A DNA stretch of 64,000 bases. Origin: Verrucomicrobiales bacterium. GTDB taxonomy: Bacteria > Verrucomicrobiota > Verrucomicrobiia > Limisphaerales > CAIMTB01. Location: contig JAEUHG010000123.1 in the NCBI GenBank assembly GCA_016795425.1, positions 1 to 64,000 on the forward strand, read 5' to 3'. This document shows positions 35,434 to 44,996 of this stretch, piece after piece (position 1 is the first letter of the stretch; each line of letters begins with the position of its first letter). A program made the position numbers and the translations under genes. The notes below the pieces were generated by a model. The model saw only the letters and a program-made list of their open reading frames with translations. It had not been told where the DNA came from and searched no databases.

Positions 35434-36495
35434 ATGAGCTATACGGTCGCGCAGATCGCCGAGAAAGTGCGAGGTGAGGTGCAGGGTGACGGTGAGGTTG
35501 AACTCGTCGGATTGGCACCCGCCGACGTTGCCCGCCCCGGGGATCTGACCTTCGCCGAAAACGAGACCTATCTGGCGGCCGCCGAGCAGAGTCAGGCCAC
35601 CGCGATCCTGGTTCCCACCACCAACCCAGGCTCCTCCAAGATCCTGATTCGTGTCGCGAACCCACGCGTGGCGTTTGCGCGCGTCGCAGCCCTGTTTTCT
35701 CCGCCCGAACCCGTTTCGGCTGGCATTCACCCGAGCTCCACGATTTCACCCGCGGCAGTGGTGGATCCGACGGCGCATGTGGGTCCGTACTGCCAGGTGC
35801 GCGCGGGCGCCCGCGTGGGGGCGAGATCCGTCCTGCTGGGTGGCAATCACATCGGGCGTGACGTGCGGATCGGCGACGATGTCTGCCTGCACGAGAACGT
35901 GGTGATCTATCGGGGCGCCGAGGTGGGGGACCGCGTGATCATTCACGCCGGAACGGTGATTGGGTCGGACGGGTACGGCTATGTCTTTGACGAAGGACGG
36001 CACCAGAAGGTCCCGCAGATTGGGAAGGTCATCCTACAGGCGGACGTAGAAATCGGCGCAAATGCCGCCATCGACCGGGGAGCTTTGGGAGCGACTATCG
36101 TCGGAGAGGGGACGAAGATTGATAACCTCGTGCATATCGCCCACAACGTGGTTATCGGGAGGCACTGCCTGATCATGGGGCAGGTGGGTTTCGCCGGGAG
36201 CACCCGTGTGGGGGATTACAGCGTCGTCGCTTCGCAATCCGGCATCTCGGGGCACTTGAACATTGGCCGGCAGGCGGTGATCGGGGCGAAGTCGGGGGTG
36301 ATGCGCGACATTCCCGACGGTGGGCGGGTGCTGGGCATCCCTGCGTCTCCCGACCGACAGGCGAAGCGCCAGATGATCGCGGTGCAACAATTGCCCGAGT
36401 TGCTGCGCCGGGTGCGAGAGTTGGAGTCGCAGGTACGGGCGTTGACCGCGCATCCCAAGGTTTCCGTCAAATCCTCCCACGATCGCGGGGACTGA
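35434..36495 (+). CDS. lpxD: UDP-3-O-acylglucosamine N-acyltransferase (LpxD)
   Basis: A 353-residue lipid A biosynthesis enzyme that adds the second hydroxyacyl chain, from acyl-ACP, to UDP-3-O-acylglucosamine in the cytoplasm. The N-terminal uridine-binding domain contains RPGDLTFAEN. The left-handed beta-helix of hexapeptide repeats runs from about 100 to 300 and carries the catalytic His region HIAHN (234-238), followed by QVGFAGSTRVGD. A C-terminal helix (LLRRVRELESQVRAL) closes the trimer. Length is normal for the family. It shows that the organism makes a lipid A-type outer membrane. It lies 19 bp after the desaturase gene, probably in the same unit. Confidence 0.95.
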   Translation: MSYTVAQIAEKVRGEVQGDGEVELVGLAPADVARPGDLTFAENETYLAAAEQSQATAILVPTTNPGSSKILIRVANPRVAFARVAALFSPPEPVSAGIHPSSTISPAAVVDPTAHVGPYCQVRAGARVGARSVLLGGNHIGRDVRIGDDVCLHENVVIYRGAEVGDRVIIHAGTVIGSDGYGYVFDEGRHQKVPQIGKVILQADVEIGANAAIDRGALGATIVGEGTKIDNLVHIAHNVVIGRHCLIMGQVGFAGSTRVGDYSVVASQSGISGHLNIGRQAVIGAKSGVMRDIPDGGRVLGIPASPDRQAKRQMIAVQQLPELLRRVRELESQVRALTAHPKVSVKSSHDRGD

Positions 36496-36631
36496 TGACG
36501 ATTGGCGAAGTCAGCGCCCGCATTGCCTGCGCCAGCCAGCCTGCGTCCGGTCCGATGGTGGCCAAAATCAATGGCGACCGCAGCGGTTGGTGTCCGCCGG
36601 GGCCGCCATTGTCAAAGGAGATCCGGTTCGT

Positions 36632-37633
36632 TCAAGCCTGAGGCGAAGTGCGCCGCCCTCGCCACACCTTCAACGCGAGCAGGGCCACGGCGCCGCCTGC
36701 GACGATGGTGTTGGTTTCGGGAACGATCGGAGGCGGAGGCGGAGTCTCGTCCGGCGAGCCGCTTCCGAAGATCGTGCGAGTCACGTAAGTGGCGCTTCCG
36801 CCCGGGTTGATCACGAACAGATTGCGCAGGGCGAGTGTCACATCGTAGCCCTGGTTCGCGTCGATAAACTGGTCGGCGTCGCCACTGTCCCCGGTGATGA
36901 AATCATCGAGTTGGGTTCCATTGATGATGCGTTGCCGAAGTCCGCTGAAGGAATCGATCTCATAACGGCCCGAGGCAGGGATCGTGCCGCCCTCACTCGT
37001 GATACCGACAAATGTCGTCGGGTCCGCAGCGCCCGTGGCCGAGTCCGTCTCGAACAGGATCTCGGTACCGTTGAGGAACATTCGTCCGCCGCCATCCACG
37101 AGGCTACCGTCGAAATAGAGGTCGCCATCAAGGTAGCGCATCATTTCAAAGGAGGCCGCGGTTCGGCCGGGGTTGCTGATGACAAACGTCTGGTCGAGGC
37201 GTGAGCCGACCTGATTGCCCGACGAAACCAGATCCACCACCGTCTGAGTCACCGCGAAGTTCAAACCGTTGTACGAGAAGGAACTGCTGCCCGAGGTGGC
37301 GCTGCCCAGGACCGGGATCAACCCCAGACCTCCACTCCCGCCGATATCACCCGTGGTGAGAAATTGGCGGGGGCCGGTATTGTTAAAGCGGATGGCAACC
37401 GCAGATTCAAAACTCGTGGCGGAGGTGCCAATGGGACCTACCGCATCGTAGAATGCGTCCGTGGTTTGTGACCCCACGGAGGATCCGAACGAGGCGTATC
37501 CATCGACACCCACACTGACGGTCCCGTCTCCAGGGCCATTTGTGAGGAGGTGGGGAGCGCCTAAGGCGGCGATTTCAGGGATTGCGGCTATCAGGAACGC
37601 GACAGCCGAGGCGGAGATGATGGGTTTTCTCAT
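36632..37633 (-). CDS. Secreted protein with PEP-CTERM/exosortase-like sorting tail
   Basis: A 333-residue protein with an N-terminal signal peptide (PIISASAVAFLIAAIPEIAALG). The body is beta-rich and Gly/Ser/Thr/Asp-rich, with no catalytic motif. The C-terminus has a Pro-rich spacer (PPPPPIVPE), a VPETNT motif, a hydrophobic helix (IVAGGAVALLALKVW) and a basic end (RGRR). This three-part layout is that of exosortase-processed PEP-CTERM proteins, here with a T-N variant after VPE. The protein is probably moved to the surface or extracellular matrix. The ATG at 37633 directly precedes the signal peptide; an upstream in-frame ATG at 37681 is possible. Confidence 0.8.
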   Translation of the reverse strand: MRKPIISASAVAFLIAAIPEIAALGAPHLLTNGPGDGTVSVGVDGYASFGSSVGSQTTDAFYDAVGPIGTSATSFESAVAIRFNNTGPRQFLTTGDIGGSGGLGLIPVLGSATSGSSSFSYNGLNFAVTQTVVDLVSSGNQVGSRLDQTFVISNPGRTAASFEMMRYLDGDLYFDGSLVDGGGRMFLNGTEILFETDSATGAADPTTFVGITSEGGTIPASGRYEIDSFSGLRQRIINGTQLDDFITGDSGDADQFIDANQGYDVTLALRNLFVINPGGSATYVTRTIFGSGSPDETPPPPPIVPETNTIVAGGAVALLALKVWRGRRTSPQA

Positions 37634-38090
37634 AGGGTGGTGGTTTAGAAGCCTTGAAGTAGCTGCTTCTCCTATAATCACCTGAATGATGCAAGGACTT
37701 TTTAGGGAAACTCACTGGATGTCATCCATCGTTCGACACGACGGTGGCGCTCTTTACCGATATTCAGAGGACATGGACGCGTGGAGGCCTCCTGTCGCGG
37801 GCATGTGTTGGTGTGAATGTTGCGCAGTGATCCGATGGGGCTGGGTGTCCGCGAGCGAATCTCATGAGACAATTCCTGGCGCTACTTTCATGGACCGAGT
37901 GGTAGAGTCGCGGTCCCTTCCGTGAGAGGGCCAGAGTCTCAGCAATATTCTCAGATCTGATCGATGACTTTAACCAAGTTATCACAGCGGGATCGGCGCT
38001 TCCGCGTGACAGAATTCGAGACGTGCCATCGTGCCTCGGTTCCCGCGTTGTGCCGTTGGGTGCGTGCGCTGTGATCTCCAATGCGGGAGG
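37634..38090. other. Intergenic region with two 10-bp palindromes
   Basis: 457 bp between the end of the delta-60 gene and the start of the sorting-tail gene, both on the minus strand. It is more AT-rich than its surroundings and holds perfect palindromes TCTCATGAGA (37860-37869) and TCAGATCTGA (37951-37960), possible operator sites. No gene and no clear terminator were seen. Confidence 0.5.
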
Positions 38091-41000
38091 TCATGGCGCC
38101 CGCGTCGGCATCGACCCAGTCCCGTCGTGATCCCGGGGATTGAAGAGACTCGGGGTGACAACGTCACTCCCGGCGGTTGGGGATGGACTGGACGCCGCCG
38201 CCTGGAATCCGTCGGGAGTGAATTGAATTCGGTAGAATCGATGAGGCGCGAATGGGGACTCGCTATCGATGAAAGTCAGTCGACCTTCTGTGGGTGACCC
38301 GATCCACAGCGTGCTCCAAGTGAGAAGATCGTCGGCGGCTTCGATTCGGTACGTGCCAGGCTGCGCGGTCGCGTGAAGAAAGAACGCGCCGTCCGGCCCG
38401 AATGCGAGTTGGAGTTCGGTCAAAGCCGGGAGGGAATCGAGAAGCGCGAAGCGCACGGGAACGCTGGCCGTCATCCCGGCAGGGGAACCGACAATGACGG
38501 CGTAGTCGCCGATCATGGATGCATTGGCATGGAGGAGCCGAAGCATGGGTGAGTTGGCTCCCGGTATTTCGAGGTCATTGAAAGTCCATTGATAGAACAA
38601 TGGAGGTGAGCCGCTGGCCTCGACATTGAGGACGGCGTCGCCTCCGGGTGGCACCACCATTCCTGTGGGTGCCTGGGTGATGACAGGAGGGACCAGGATT
38701 TCGAGTGACACGGGCGCGCTCGTTATGGCGCCGTGCGTATTGGTAATCACGACACGGTAGAGACCGGCATCCGCTGGGCGTGTGACGGGAATGGACAGAC
38801 GATTGGAAGTTGCGCCGGAAAGGGTGTGATCGTCTTTCAGCCATTGGAAATCCAGGGGACGCGTCCCGGCGGCCGTGACGGTGAAGTCAGCGGCCCGCCC
38901 GGAGAACACTCGCTGGTCATGGGGTAGGGAGAGAATGCGCGGCGGCTCGACCACGGTGAGTCGGGCCGGGAGGGAACTCACCTTGGTCAACCGATTGGAG
39001 ACAACGGCAAGGTAATTGCCGGCGTCGTTGGTGGTCACTGAAGGCAGGATCAGGGAATTGTTTGTCGCTTGCCGAATCTGAACACTGTCGCGCATCCATT
39101 GGTAGGTCAGGGGCGAGCCTCCGACCGCGGCGATCGAGAGGCTGACGTTAGCGCCGGCGACGACGGTCTGTGAAGTCGGGGCGGTGGTGATGGACGGAGG
39201 CTGCACGATGTCGACCCGGGCGGGTGGGCTTGCCTGGATCCCGAACGCATTACTGACCCACAGCACGTAATCTCCGGAGTCCGACTCGGCGAGTCCGCGC
39301 AAAATCAATGGCGGCTCCGTTGCGCCGGGTAATGGATGTCCGTTTCGTTCCCAGTGATACGCCAGCATCCGCGCGCCCGCTGCCTGACCGAAGAGCAGCA
39401 TATCGGCGCCGGGGGGGAGGACGGCCCCTTGGGGCAGGGTAACGAAGAAGGGGGAAGTTGGATCGCCGACCAGGGTTCGGAGGATGCCTCGTTGGGGTTC
39501 TGGATTCTGCGCCATCAAGCTACCGCCGATGAGGAGTTTCTGGTCGGGTTGAACGGCGAGGGCGAAGACATCCGCGCTCAATCCTGTCTGGGCGCCGAAG
39601 GTCCGATCGATGCGTCCGTCGGGAGTGAGGCGAAGCACATAGGCGGAGATACCTCCGGTCTGGTGGCTATCGAACGCGCCGCCAACAAGAACGCAGCCGT
39701 TGGACTGCACAGTGACGACCCGCGCGAGTTCGTGGAGGGTTCCCGCCATGGAAAAGGCGAAGCTCGAATCCGGGCGTCCATTCGAGGACAAGCGGGTGAC
39801 TCCGCGAATCGGTTGACCGTTGATGGATTCGAACCGGCCACACGCATACCACGCCTGCTGGTCCGGGGCTGGGGCGAGGTCATACACCGTCGCGACGCCG
39901 CTCGGATCCAGAATGGTGCCGGCGTCGAAGGAGGGGTCCACCCAACCGTCGGGGAACAATCGGGCAAGCGCGAGGCGGCGGTAGCCGAGAATTCCGGTGA
40001 AACTGCCAGCCACCAAGAGACGCCCAGCGGAATCCTGACGGACGCAGGACACATAGCTGTTGGGTGATCCGTTGGTGGTGAAGCTCGGATCCCAACTGAG
40101 ATCGGGGAGGAGTCGAAGCAGGTTGGTGTAGACGTGGGTTGGACTGGCAACCCAACGGAACGCGCCGGCAACGACGATTTTATCATCGGGTTGGACCAAC
40201 ACGCAGTTGATGAGTGTGGGTTTTCGTGTCTCCGCAATGGCATGGCCATCGACTCCCAGAACGCCGATGTAGCCTTCACTGCCGAGCGGGCCATCGATGC
40301 GCCCTCCCACGACGAAACGTCCATCCCGTTGAACGTCGATCGAGACCACCCGGAGGGTGGATGGAAGTCGGGCAACGAATCCCGGATCCGGTGTCCCATT
40401 GGTTAAGAGAACCGCCATGTTTTCCCGGTACAGTCCGGCGATCTGGGTGAAACTCCCACCCACGGCAACTCGCCCATCGGCGAGGGAGCGTATCGCGTAG
40501 ACGTTACCGGCGACACCGGTGCCCGGAGCAAAGGAAGGGTCGATGTCGCCGGGTTGAGCGCCGCGCAGTTTCAGAAACGCAGGCGGACTGGTGAGGGTTC
40601 CGCCGGGCCCGGACACGATGACCCAATAGCTTCCCAGGTGATCGGGAGTGATCGGGCCGACCTCCAGGGTGGGCTGGGTGGCCTGCGGAATCGATCGGCC
40701 ATCATGAATCCATTGGTAGGTGAGAGGAGAAGCGCCGGTGGCGACCACGTTGAAAATGACCGTTGCCCCAGGTTGGTACACCCCGTTCTCCGGCGGACTG
40801 ACGATCGCCGTGGGCGTCAGAACGCTGAGTCGGGCCACCGCGCTCGTCGTGGCACCGACGAGGTTGGTGACGAGGACGTCGTAGATGTGGACCTCATTAC
40901 CGCGCACCGACGGCAGGATGAGGGTGGCATTGGTTTCTCCGTAGAGCTCACGGCCCGCGTTGCGCCATTGATAAGCCAGCGGGTTCGAACCTTCGGCGAC

Positions 41001-42302
41001 TACGGTGAGGGCAACTTCCTCGCCGGCCACCACTGATCGGGGCCGCGGCGATTCGACGATCTGCGGAGCCGTCGCAGTGCCGCCGTGGCATCGGCCGATC
41101 GCGCGATGGCGGGTGCCATCGAGGGTTTCGAACGCGCCCGCCACCAGGAGTTTCCCATCGCTTTGGAATGCGAGTTGCGTCGGTGGACGATCGAACCGGG
41201 TGGTTCGGCCAAAGGCGGGGTCCAGGGTGGCATCGGGGCGCCATCGAAACAGGGTGATATCCGCATGGACCGGGTCTAAGTCGAAACGGGCCGCAAACAC
41301 AATCTGGCCGTCGGGTTGAGTGGTGGCGGCATAGAGTTGTGCGGTCCAGGGTGGGGATGCTGGGTCGATATCGCCGTTGGATTGAAGGAGGCGGATGACC
41401 GGAGTCATGCCACCGCCGCCCCATCCGTGACTGACCAGAAGTCGGTCGTCTTTGAGTGGAATGACGATGAGATCGGGTTGGCTGGTGCGAAAGTACTGGG
41501 CAAAGTCCGGATCCCAGTCACCGGTGGGGTCCAGGGCCCAGAGCGCCGTGTTGCCCGGGGGTGCGAGGGGCGGTCGCAGGGTGACGCGAAGGCGGTTGCC
41601 CTTTTGAAGGGCGAGGCTGGTAACCTCGGTGGTGTCGCTGAAAGGGGCCGGGGCCTGGCCGATATTGAAGTGGAATGTGGCATCCCAGCCGCCGCCGAGG
41701 GTCAAGCGTCCCAAGTGACGGATCCATCGTGCCCGCAGCGGATCGAGGCATTGGAAATGTCCGCCGACGATCAGAGATTCAGGCGCGTTGCCAGGTTCCC
41801 GGACGAGGGCCTGCACGTCACCCGTTAATTCGGGAATCAGTTCGAAGGATGGATCCAGGGAGCCGTCCGCGAGGAGGCGAGCCAAGCCGACGCGACGTTG
41901 TCCCCCGACGCGTTTGAAGCTGCCACCGATCCAAAGTCGGCCGTCCGAGGCGGGCACGATCGCGTGGATGGCACCCGCGGGATCGATCTCGGCGGCGAAG
42001 TTTGGATCCAGGGTGCCGTCCGGATGTAGGCGCGCCAGATGGTTGACGGGTTGGTCATTGACGCGTGTGAAATCTCCGCCCACGAGAATGGCATGGTTGA
42101 GGAGGACGATCATCGAACGGACGGTGCCGGATGATCGAAGTCCCGACGGATCGATGCGCTCGATCTGGGCGTTGAAGGTGTCGTCAACCGAGCCAGGGGC
42201 CGGGGAGGCGGTGGCCATGGGAAGGGGCCTCATCACCAGCAGCGTCGCGGCAAGGAGAAATGGTGCTGCCGATCCACCAAGTGGCCCGTCTGGGAGTTTC
42301 AT
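38091..42302 (-). CDS. Secreted delta-60-repeat and Ig-like domain protein
   Basis: A 1,403-residue protein with a signal peptide (FLLAATLLVMRPLPMATA). Two blocks of delta-60 repeats (units such as GSVDDTFNAQ, DGTLDPNFAAE, GDIDPSFAPGTG, each followed by a [IV]xxGG[SH]F strand) form probable beta-propellers at about 40-420 and 590-990. Ig-like domains, with the pattern PLxYQWxxxG, separate them (about 420-590) and follow the second block (about 1,000-1,310). The end carries the F-Y-R tail (HRFYRIQF) plus a 40-residue extension. No catalytic motif is seen; a surface adhesion or scaffold role is likely. GGGAGGA lies 6 bases before the ATG. Confidence 0.85.
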   Translation of the reverse strand: MKLPDGPLGGSAAPFLLAATLLVMRPLPMATASPAPGSVDDTFNAQIERIDPSGLRSSGTVRSMIVLLNHAILVGGDFTRVNDQPVNHLARLHPDGTLDPNFAAEIDPAGAIHAIVPASDGRLWIGGSFKRVGGQRRVGLARLLADGSLDPSFELIPELTGDVQALVREPGNAPESLIVGGHFQCLDPLRARWIRHLGRLTLGGGWDATFHFNIGQAPAPFSDTTEVTSLALQKGNRLRVTLRPPLAPPGNTALWALDPTGDWDPDFAQYFRTSQPDLIVIPLKDDRLLVSHGWGGGGMTPVIRLLQSNGDIDPASPPWTAQLYAATTQPDGQIVFAARFDLDPVHADITLFRWRPDATLDPAFGRTTRFDRPPTQLAFQSDGKLLVAGAFETLDGTRHRAIGRCHGGTATAPQIVESPRPRSVVAGEEVALTVVAEGSNPLAYQWRNAGRELYGETNATLILPSVRGNEVHIYDVLVTNLVGATTSAVARLSVLTPTAIVSPPENGVYQPGATVIFNVVATGASPLTYQWIHDGRSIPQATQPTLEVGPITPDHLGSYWVIVSGPGGTLTSPPAFLKLRGAQPGDIDPSFAPGTGVAGNVYAIRSLADGRVAVGGSFTQIAGLYRENMAVLLTNGTPDPGFVARLPSTLRVVSIDVQRDGRFVVGGRIDGPLGSEGYIGVLGVDGHAIAETRKPTLINCVLVQPDDKIVVAGAFRWVASPTHVYTNLLRLLPDLSWDPSFTTNGSPNSYVSCVRQDSAGRLLVAGSFTGILGYRRLALARLFPDGWVDPSFDAGTILDPSGVATVYDLAPAPDQQAWYACGRFESINGQPIRGVTRLSSNGRPDSSFAFSMAGTLHELARVVTVQSNGCVLVGGAFDSHQTGGISAYVLRLTPDGRIDRTFGAQTGLSADVFALAVQPDQKLLIGGSLMAQNPEPQRGILRTLVGDPTSPFFVTLPQGAVLPPGADMLLFGQAAGARMLAYHWERNGHPLPGATEPPLILRGLAESDSGDYVLWVSNAFGIQASPPARVDIVQPPSITTAPTSQTVVAGANVSLSIAAVGGSPLTYQWMRDSVQIRQATNNSLILPSVTTNDAGNYLAVVSNRLTKVSSLPARLTVVEPPRILSLPHDQRVFSGRAADFTVTAAGTRPLDFQWLKDDHTLSGATSNRLSIPVTRPADAGLYRVVITNTHGAITSAPVSLEILVPPVITQAPTGMVVPPGGDAVLNVEASGSPPLFYQWTFNDLEIPGANSPMLRLLHANASMIGDYAVIVGSPAGMTASVPVRFALLDSLPALTELQLAFGPDGAFFLHATAQPGTYRIEAADDLLTWSTLWIGSPTEGRLTFIDSESPFAPHRFYRIQFTPDGFQAAASSPSPTAGSDVVTPSLFNPRDHDGTGSMPTRAP

Positions 42303-42533
42303 GCGACATCCTCCCGCAATGCGCGGCACCGAGGGAGAGGCCGGCGAGATGTGGGGCACCTCGGCGAACGCTGGGACGCTCGGCCCCGGCCCGGATTGCG
42401 ACTGCGATTTCCGGCGTTGCCATCATTCAAGGCCCTTCGCGCGGCCGCGCAAGGATCCTGGGACGAACGTACCCAAGCGGCAGCCCGAGGAAGGCGCCGC
42501 GGGGAAAGGAACTCGGAGAACGCCCAGGGACGT

Positions 42534-44699
42534 TCAGAACCGGAAATCAGCGGCAACCACGAGGTTGCGGCCCGGTTCGTTCAGGCCCGAGCCGTGAACG
42601 CGGTAGTCCGCGTTGGCGAGGTTCTCGAGAGCGAGCGACAGGGTAAAGTCCTGGCAGGGGCGCCAGCCGGCTCGAAGATGAAACACCTCGTAGCCGGGGG
42701 TGCCGCCGGGCGGGATGCGTTGGGTGTCGCGGGCGTCGCCCGACGACAACAGATCCTGGGTGCCGGCGATGGTGCAGGCGAATTCGGCCCAGAACTTGCG
42801 ATGGGTCTCCTGCCAGCGGACACCGAGATTGACTGTGGGCGGCATCAGGCGTGACACGGGTTCCTCCTGCGTCGCGCCGCCGGAAATGAGCGGGGTTTCG
42901 ACGCGGCCCTGCATCCAGGAAAAATTGCCCCACAGGGTCCAATCGGGCATGACCTCGACGCTGGCATCCAATTCCACTCCCTGCACATAGCCGTCGCCGG
43001 AGTTTTGTTTGGAGACGATGGCAGCGCCGGACGGAGTGCTTTGGCCTGTCGGAACACGCACGATCATTTCGTCGATCAGGGTGTGGTAGAATGCCGCCTC
43101 GGCGCTGAAGCGCAGGTAACGAGCCTTGGCGCCGACCTCGAACGAGACGAACTGCTCCGGTTCGAGATCAAAGGCGGGAATCTCCTGCTCCCCGCTTCGG
43201 GCAATATCGAAGCGGCTGAGATCGGACAGGTTGGGGGCCCGGAACCCTTGGGATGCCCCGGCGAAGAGGTTCCAATGATCCGCCTCGTCCACGTGCCAGA
43301 GCAGGCGGCCATTGCCGACGGCGGTCGACCAGATTTCGTCGAATGCCAATGGAGCGCCGGTGAAGGGGTCCTCAACCTTCGAGGCATCCGCGTGGGCGAT
43401 GTTCAGGCGGCCGCCGACCGTAATCTCGAGGCGATCCCGGGCGAAGGGCATGCGGTCCTGGGCGTAGAGGCCGGCTAAATCGTAAGACGAATCGTCGGCC
43501 ACGGGGCCCTGTCGGCGTACCGTCTGGAGGGTGCCGTTGGCGGCGTAGCGCCGGAAGGTGGAGTCGACGGCGTCGCGGTAGTATTCGGCGCCATAGACCC
43601 ATTCACCGACAGGGGAATCGCTCCGGGCCTGGACGGAGAGGCCGAGCGTGCCGACGTCCGTGGTCAGGTATTCATGACGGCGATCGGAACGCCAGCGGGC
43701 CTCCTGCTCGTTCTGGATGTGGTAGGAGAGGCTCGCGTGCAGTTCCTGAGCGAAGCCATCGAGGTCGGTGGCATGGAACTGGAGATAGTTGAGGTCCCGG
43801 TACTGGTCGAAGATGCGCGAATAATCGGTGCCGAGGGCGGTCCCGGACCAACTTTTCCCGTAAATGGTGGCGTGCGTCCGCCAGGCATCGTCGAGATCCA
43901 CCGTCTGGTGGGCGAAGACGAGGCGGGTGTTGGGGGCAAGGCGCCATTCGACGTTGGCATCGGCATCCCATTCGCTGTAACCGGATTCGGGCATCAACCC
44001 GATGTCCTCGCCGCCGCGCAGGTCCCCGTAGGCCTTGAAGGACGCGCCGGCGGAAATACCAACACGGTCATCCTGGTTGGCGGACCACTCGGCACGGCCG
44101 GTGTGGGAATCCTCCGCCGAGGCGAATCGGTAATAGGCGCGGCCGTCCCAATGAAACCCCGGCTCGAACGTGGTGCGATGCCGCGTCAAGGCGTTGACGG
44201 TGCCACCGATGGCATCGCTGCCGTAAAGGGCGGACCCGGGGCCGCGCACGACTTCCAGACGGTCCAGGGACAGACTGTCGACCGTGTTCCAGTATTGGTT
44301 GGGTCCATCCCGATAGGTGGAGTTGTTGAGCCGGATGCCGTCGATAAGCATCAGCGTGCGAAAGCCGGTGAAACCGCGAATGTACGGTGAACCCTGGCCA
44401 TGGCCGGTCTTTTGAAGCATGACGGAAGGCTGATCTCGCAAGGCTTCGGGGGTGGTTCGCGGCATGCGTTCTTCGAACTGGACCAGGCCGACCAGGTCGC
44501 CGGCGTAGGGGACGTCGAAAGGCTCCGCCGGGAGGCGGGTCGCCGTAATAAGCATGGGCGCCAGCGCCCAGGGTTCCTCGGCGGCCGGCGCGGGAGCGTC
44601 GGGAAGCAACGACTGACCCAAGGCGGCGGTGGGTGCTAGGCAGACGAGGCCGACGTGCCACCAACGGCCGGTGAAAGGCGTGGGATGCAGATCCTTCAT
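42534..44699 (-). CDS. TonB-dependent outer-membrane receptor
   Basis: A 721-residue receptor. A signal peptide (VGLVCLAPTAALGQ) leads to a plug domain with TPEALRDQPSVMLQKTGHGQG, YIRGFTGFRTLMLIDGIRLN and the conserved VVRGPGSALYGSDAIGGTVN. A 22-strand barrel of alternating aromatic strands follows, ending in VVAADFRF with the C-terminal Phe that the Bam machinery uses. The type resembles heme, siderophore or cobalamin receptors (HmuR/BtuB group). No cobalamin riboswitch or Fur box was recognised upstream. The divergent AraC gene 297 bp away is a likely regulator, as for siderophore receptors. The start was chosen at the ATG just before the signal peptide. Confidence 0.92.
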   Translation of the reverse strand: MKDLHPTPFTGRWWHVGLVCLAPTAALGQSLLPDAPAPAAEEPWALAPMLITATRLPAEPFDVPYAGDLVGLVQFEERMPRTTPEALRDQPSVMLQKTGHGQGSPYIRGFTGFRTLMLIDGIRLNNSTYRDGPNQYWNTVDSLSLDRLEVVRGPGSALYGSDAIGGTVNALTRHRTTFEPGFHWDGRAYYRFASAEDSHTGRAEWSANQDDRVGISAGASFKAYGDLRGGEDIGLMPESGYSEWDADANVEWRLAPNTRLVFAHQTVDLDDAWRTHATIYGKSWSGTALGTDYSRIFDQYRDLNYLQFHATDLDGFAQELHASLSYHIQNEQEARWRSDRRHEYLTTDVGTLGLSVQARSDSPVGEWVYGAEYYRDAVDSTFRRYAANGTLQTVRRQGPVADDSSYDLAGLYAQDRMPFARDRLEITVGGRLNIAHADASKVEDPFTGAPLAFDEIWSTAVGNGRLLWHVDEADHWNLFAGASQGFRAPNLSDLSRFDIARSGEQEIPAFDLEPEQFVSFEVGAKARYLRFSAEAAFYHTLIDEMIVRVPTGQSTPSGAAIVSKQNSGDGYVQGVELDASVEVMPDWTLWGNFSWMQGRVETPLISGGATQEEPVSRLMPPTVNLGVRWQETHRKFWAEFACTIAGTQDLLSSGDARDTQRIPPGGTPGYEVFHLRAGWRPCQDFTLSLALENLANADYRVHGSGLNEPGRNLVVAADFRF

Positions 44700-44996
44700 G
44701 TTAGGAAGAGTGTGTGCAAAACCGTTTCGCAGTGCACGCGCCGGCTTGTCGGCGGGATGCGGCAGGTTGTCGCGAACCATCGCGTCCGTGCGGCGAGCCA
44801 ATGAACGTGGAACCGAGGAGTGCCTGCGACGTCGTCCCGGGATAGCCCTGTCGCGTCATGGGAACACCACGATGTTATGAAGGACGGCAACGGGTGCACG
44901 GGATTTGTGGCGAAGAGTGGCGGGAGGACAAAGGGCAGACAATCTAGGGCAAGACAGGGCATGCGAGTTCATCGGGCGGTGGGTTAAAGGAGAGCG
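44700..44996. promoter_or_regulatory. Divergent control region between TonB receptor and AraC regulator
   Basis: 297 bp with no gene. It must contain both promoters and probably the AraC binding site, but no direct repeat typical of such sites is clear by eye. AAAGGAGA precedes the AraC ATG. Confidence 0.4.

Noticed and set aside
36495..36641. 48-codon frame starting on the lpxD stop (TGATG)
   Set aside because: Overlap looks like coupling, but the product has no similarity to known proteins, is Pro/Ser/Cys-rich and overlaps the end of the convergent gene.
44700..44996. Cobalamin riboswitch or Fur box upstream of the TonB receptor
   Set aside because: No B12-box-like sequence and no recognisable 19-bp Fur palindrome.
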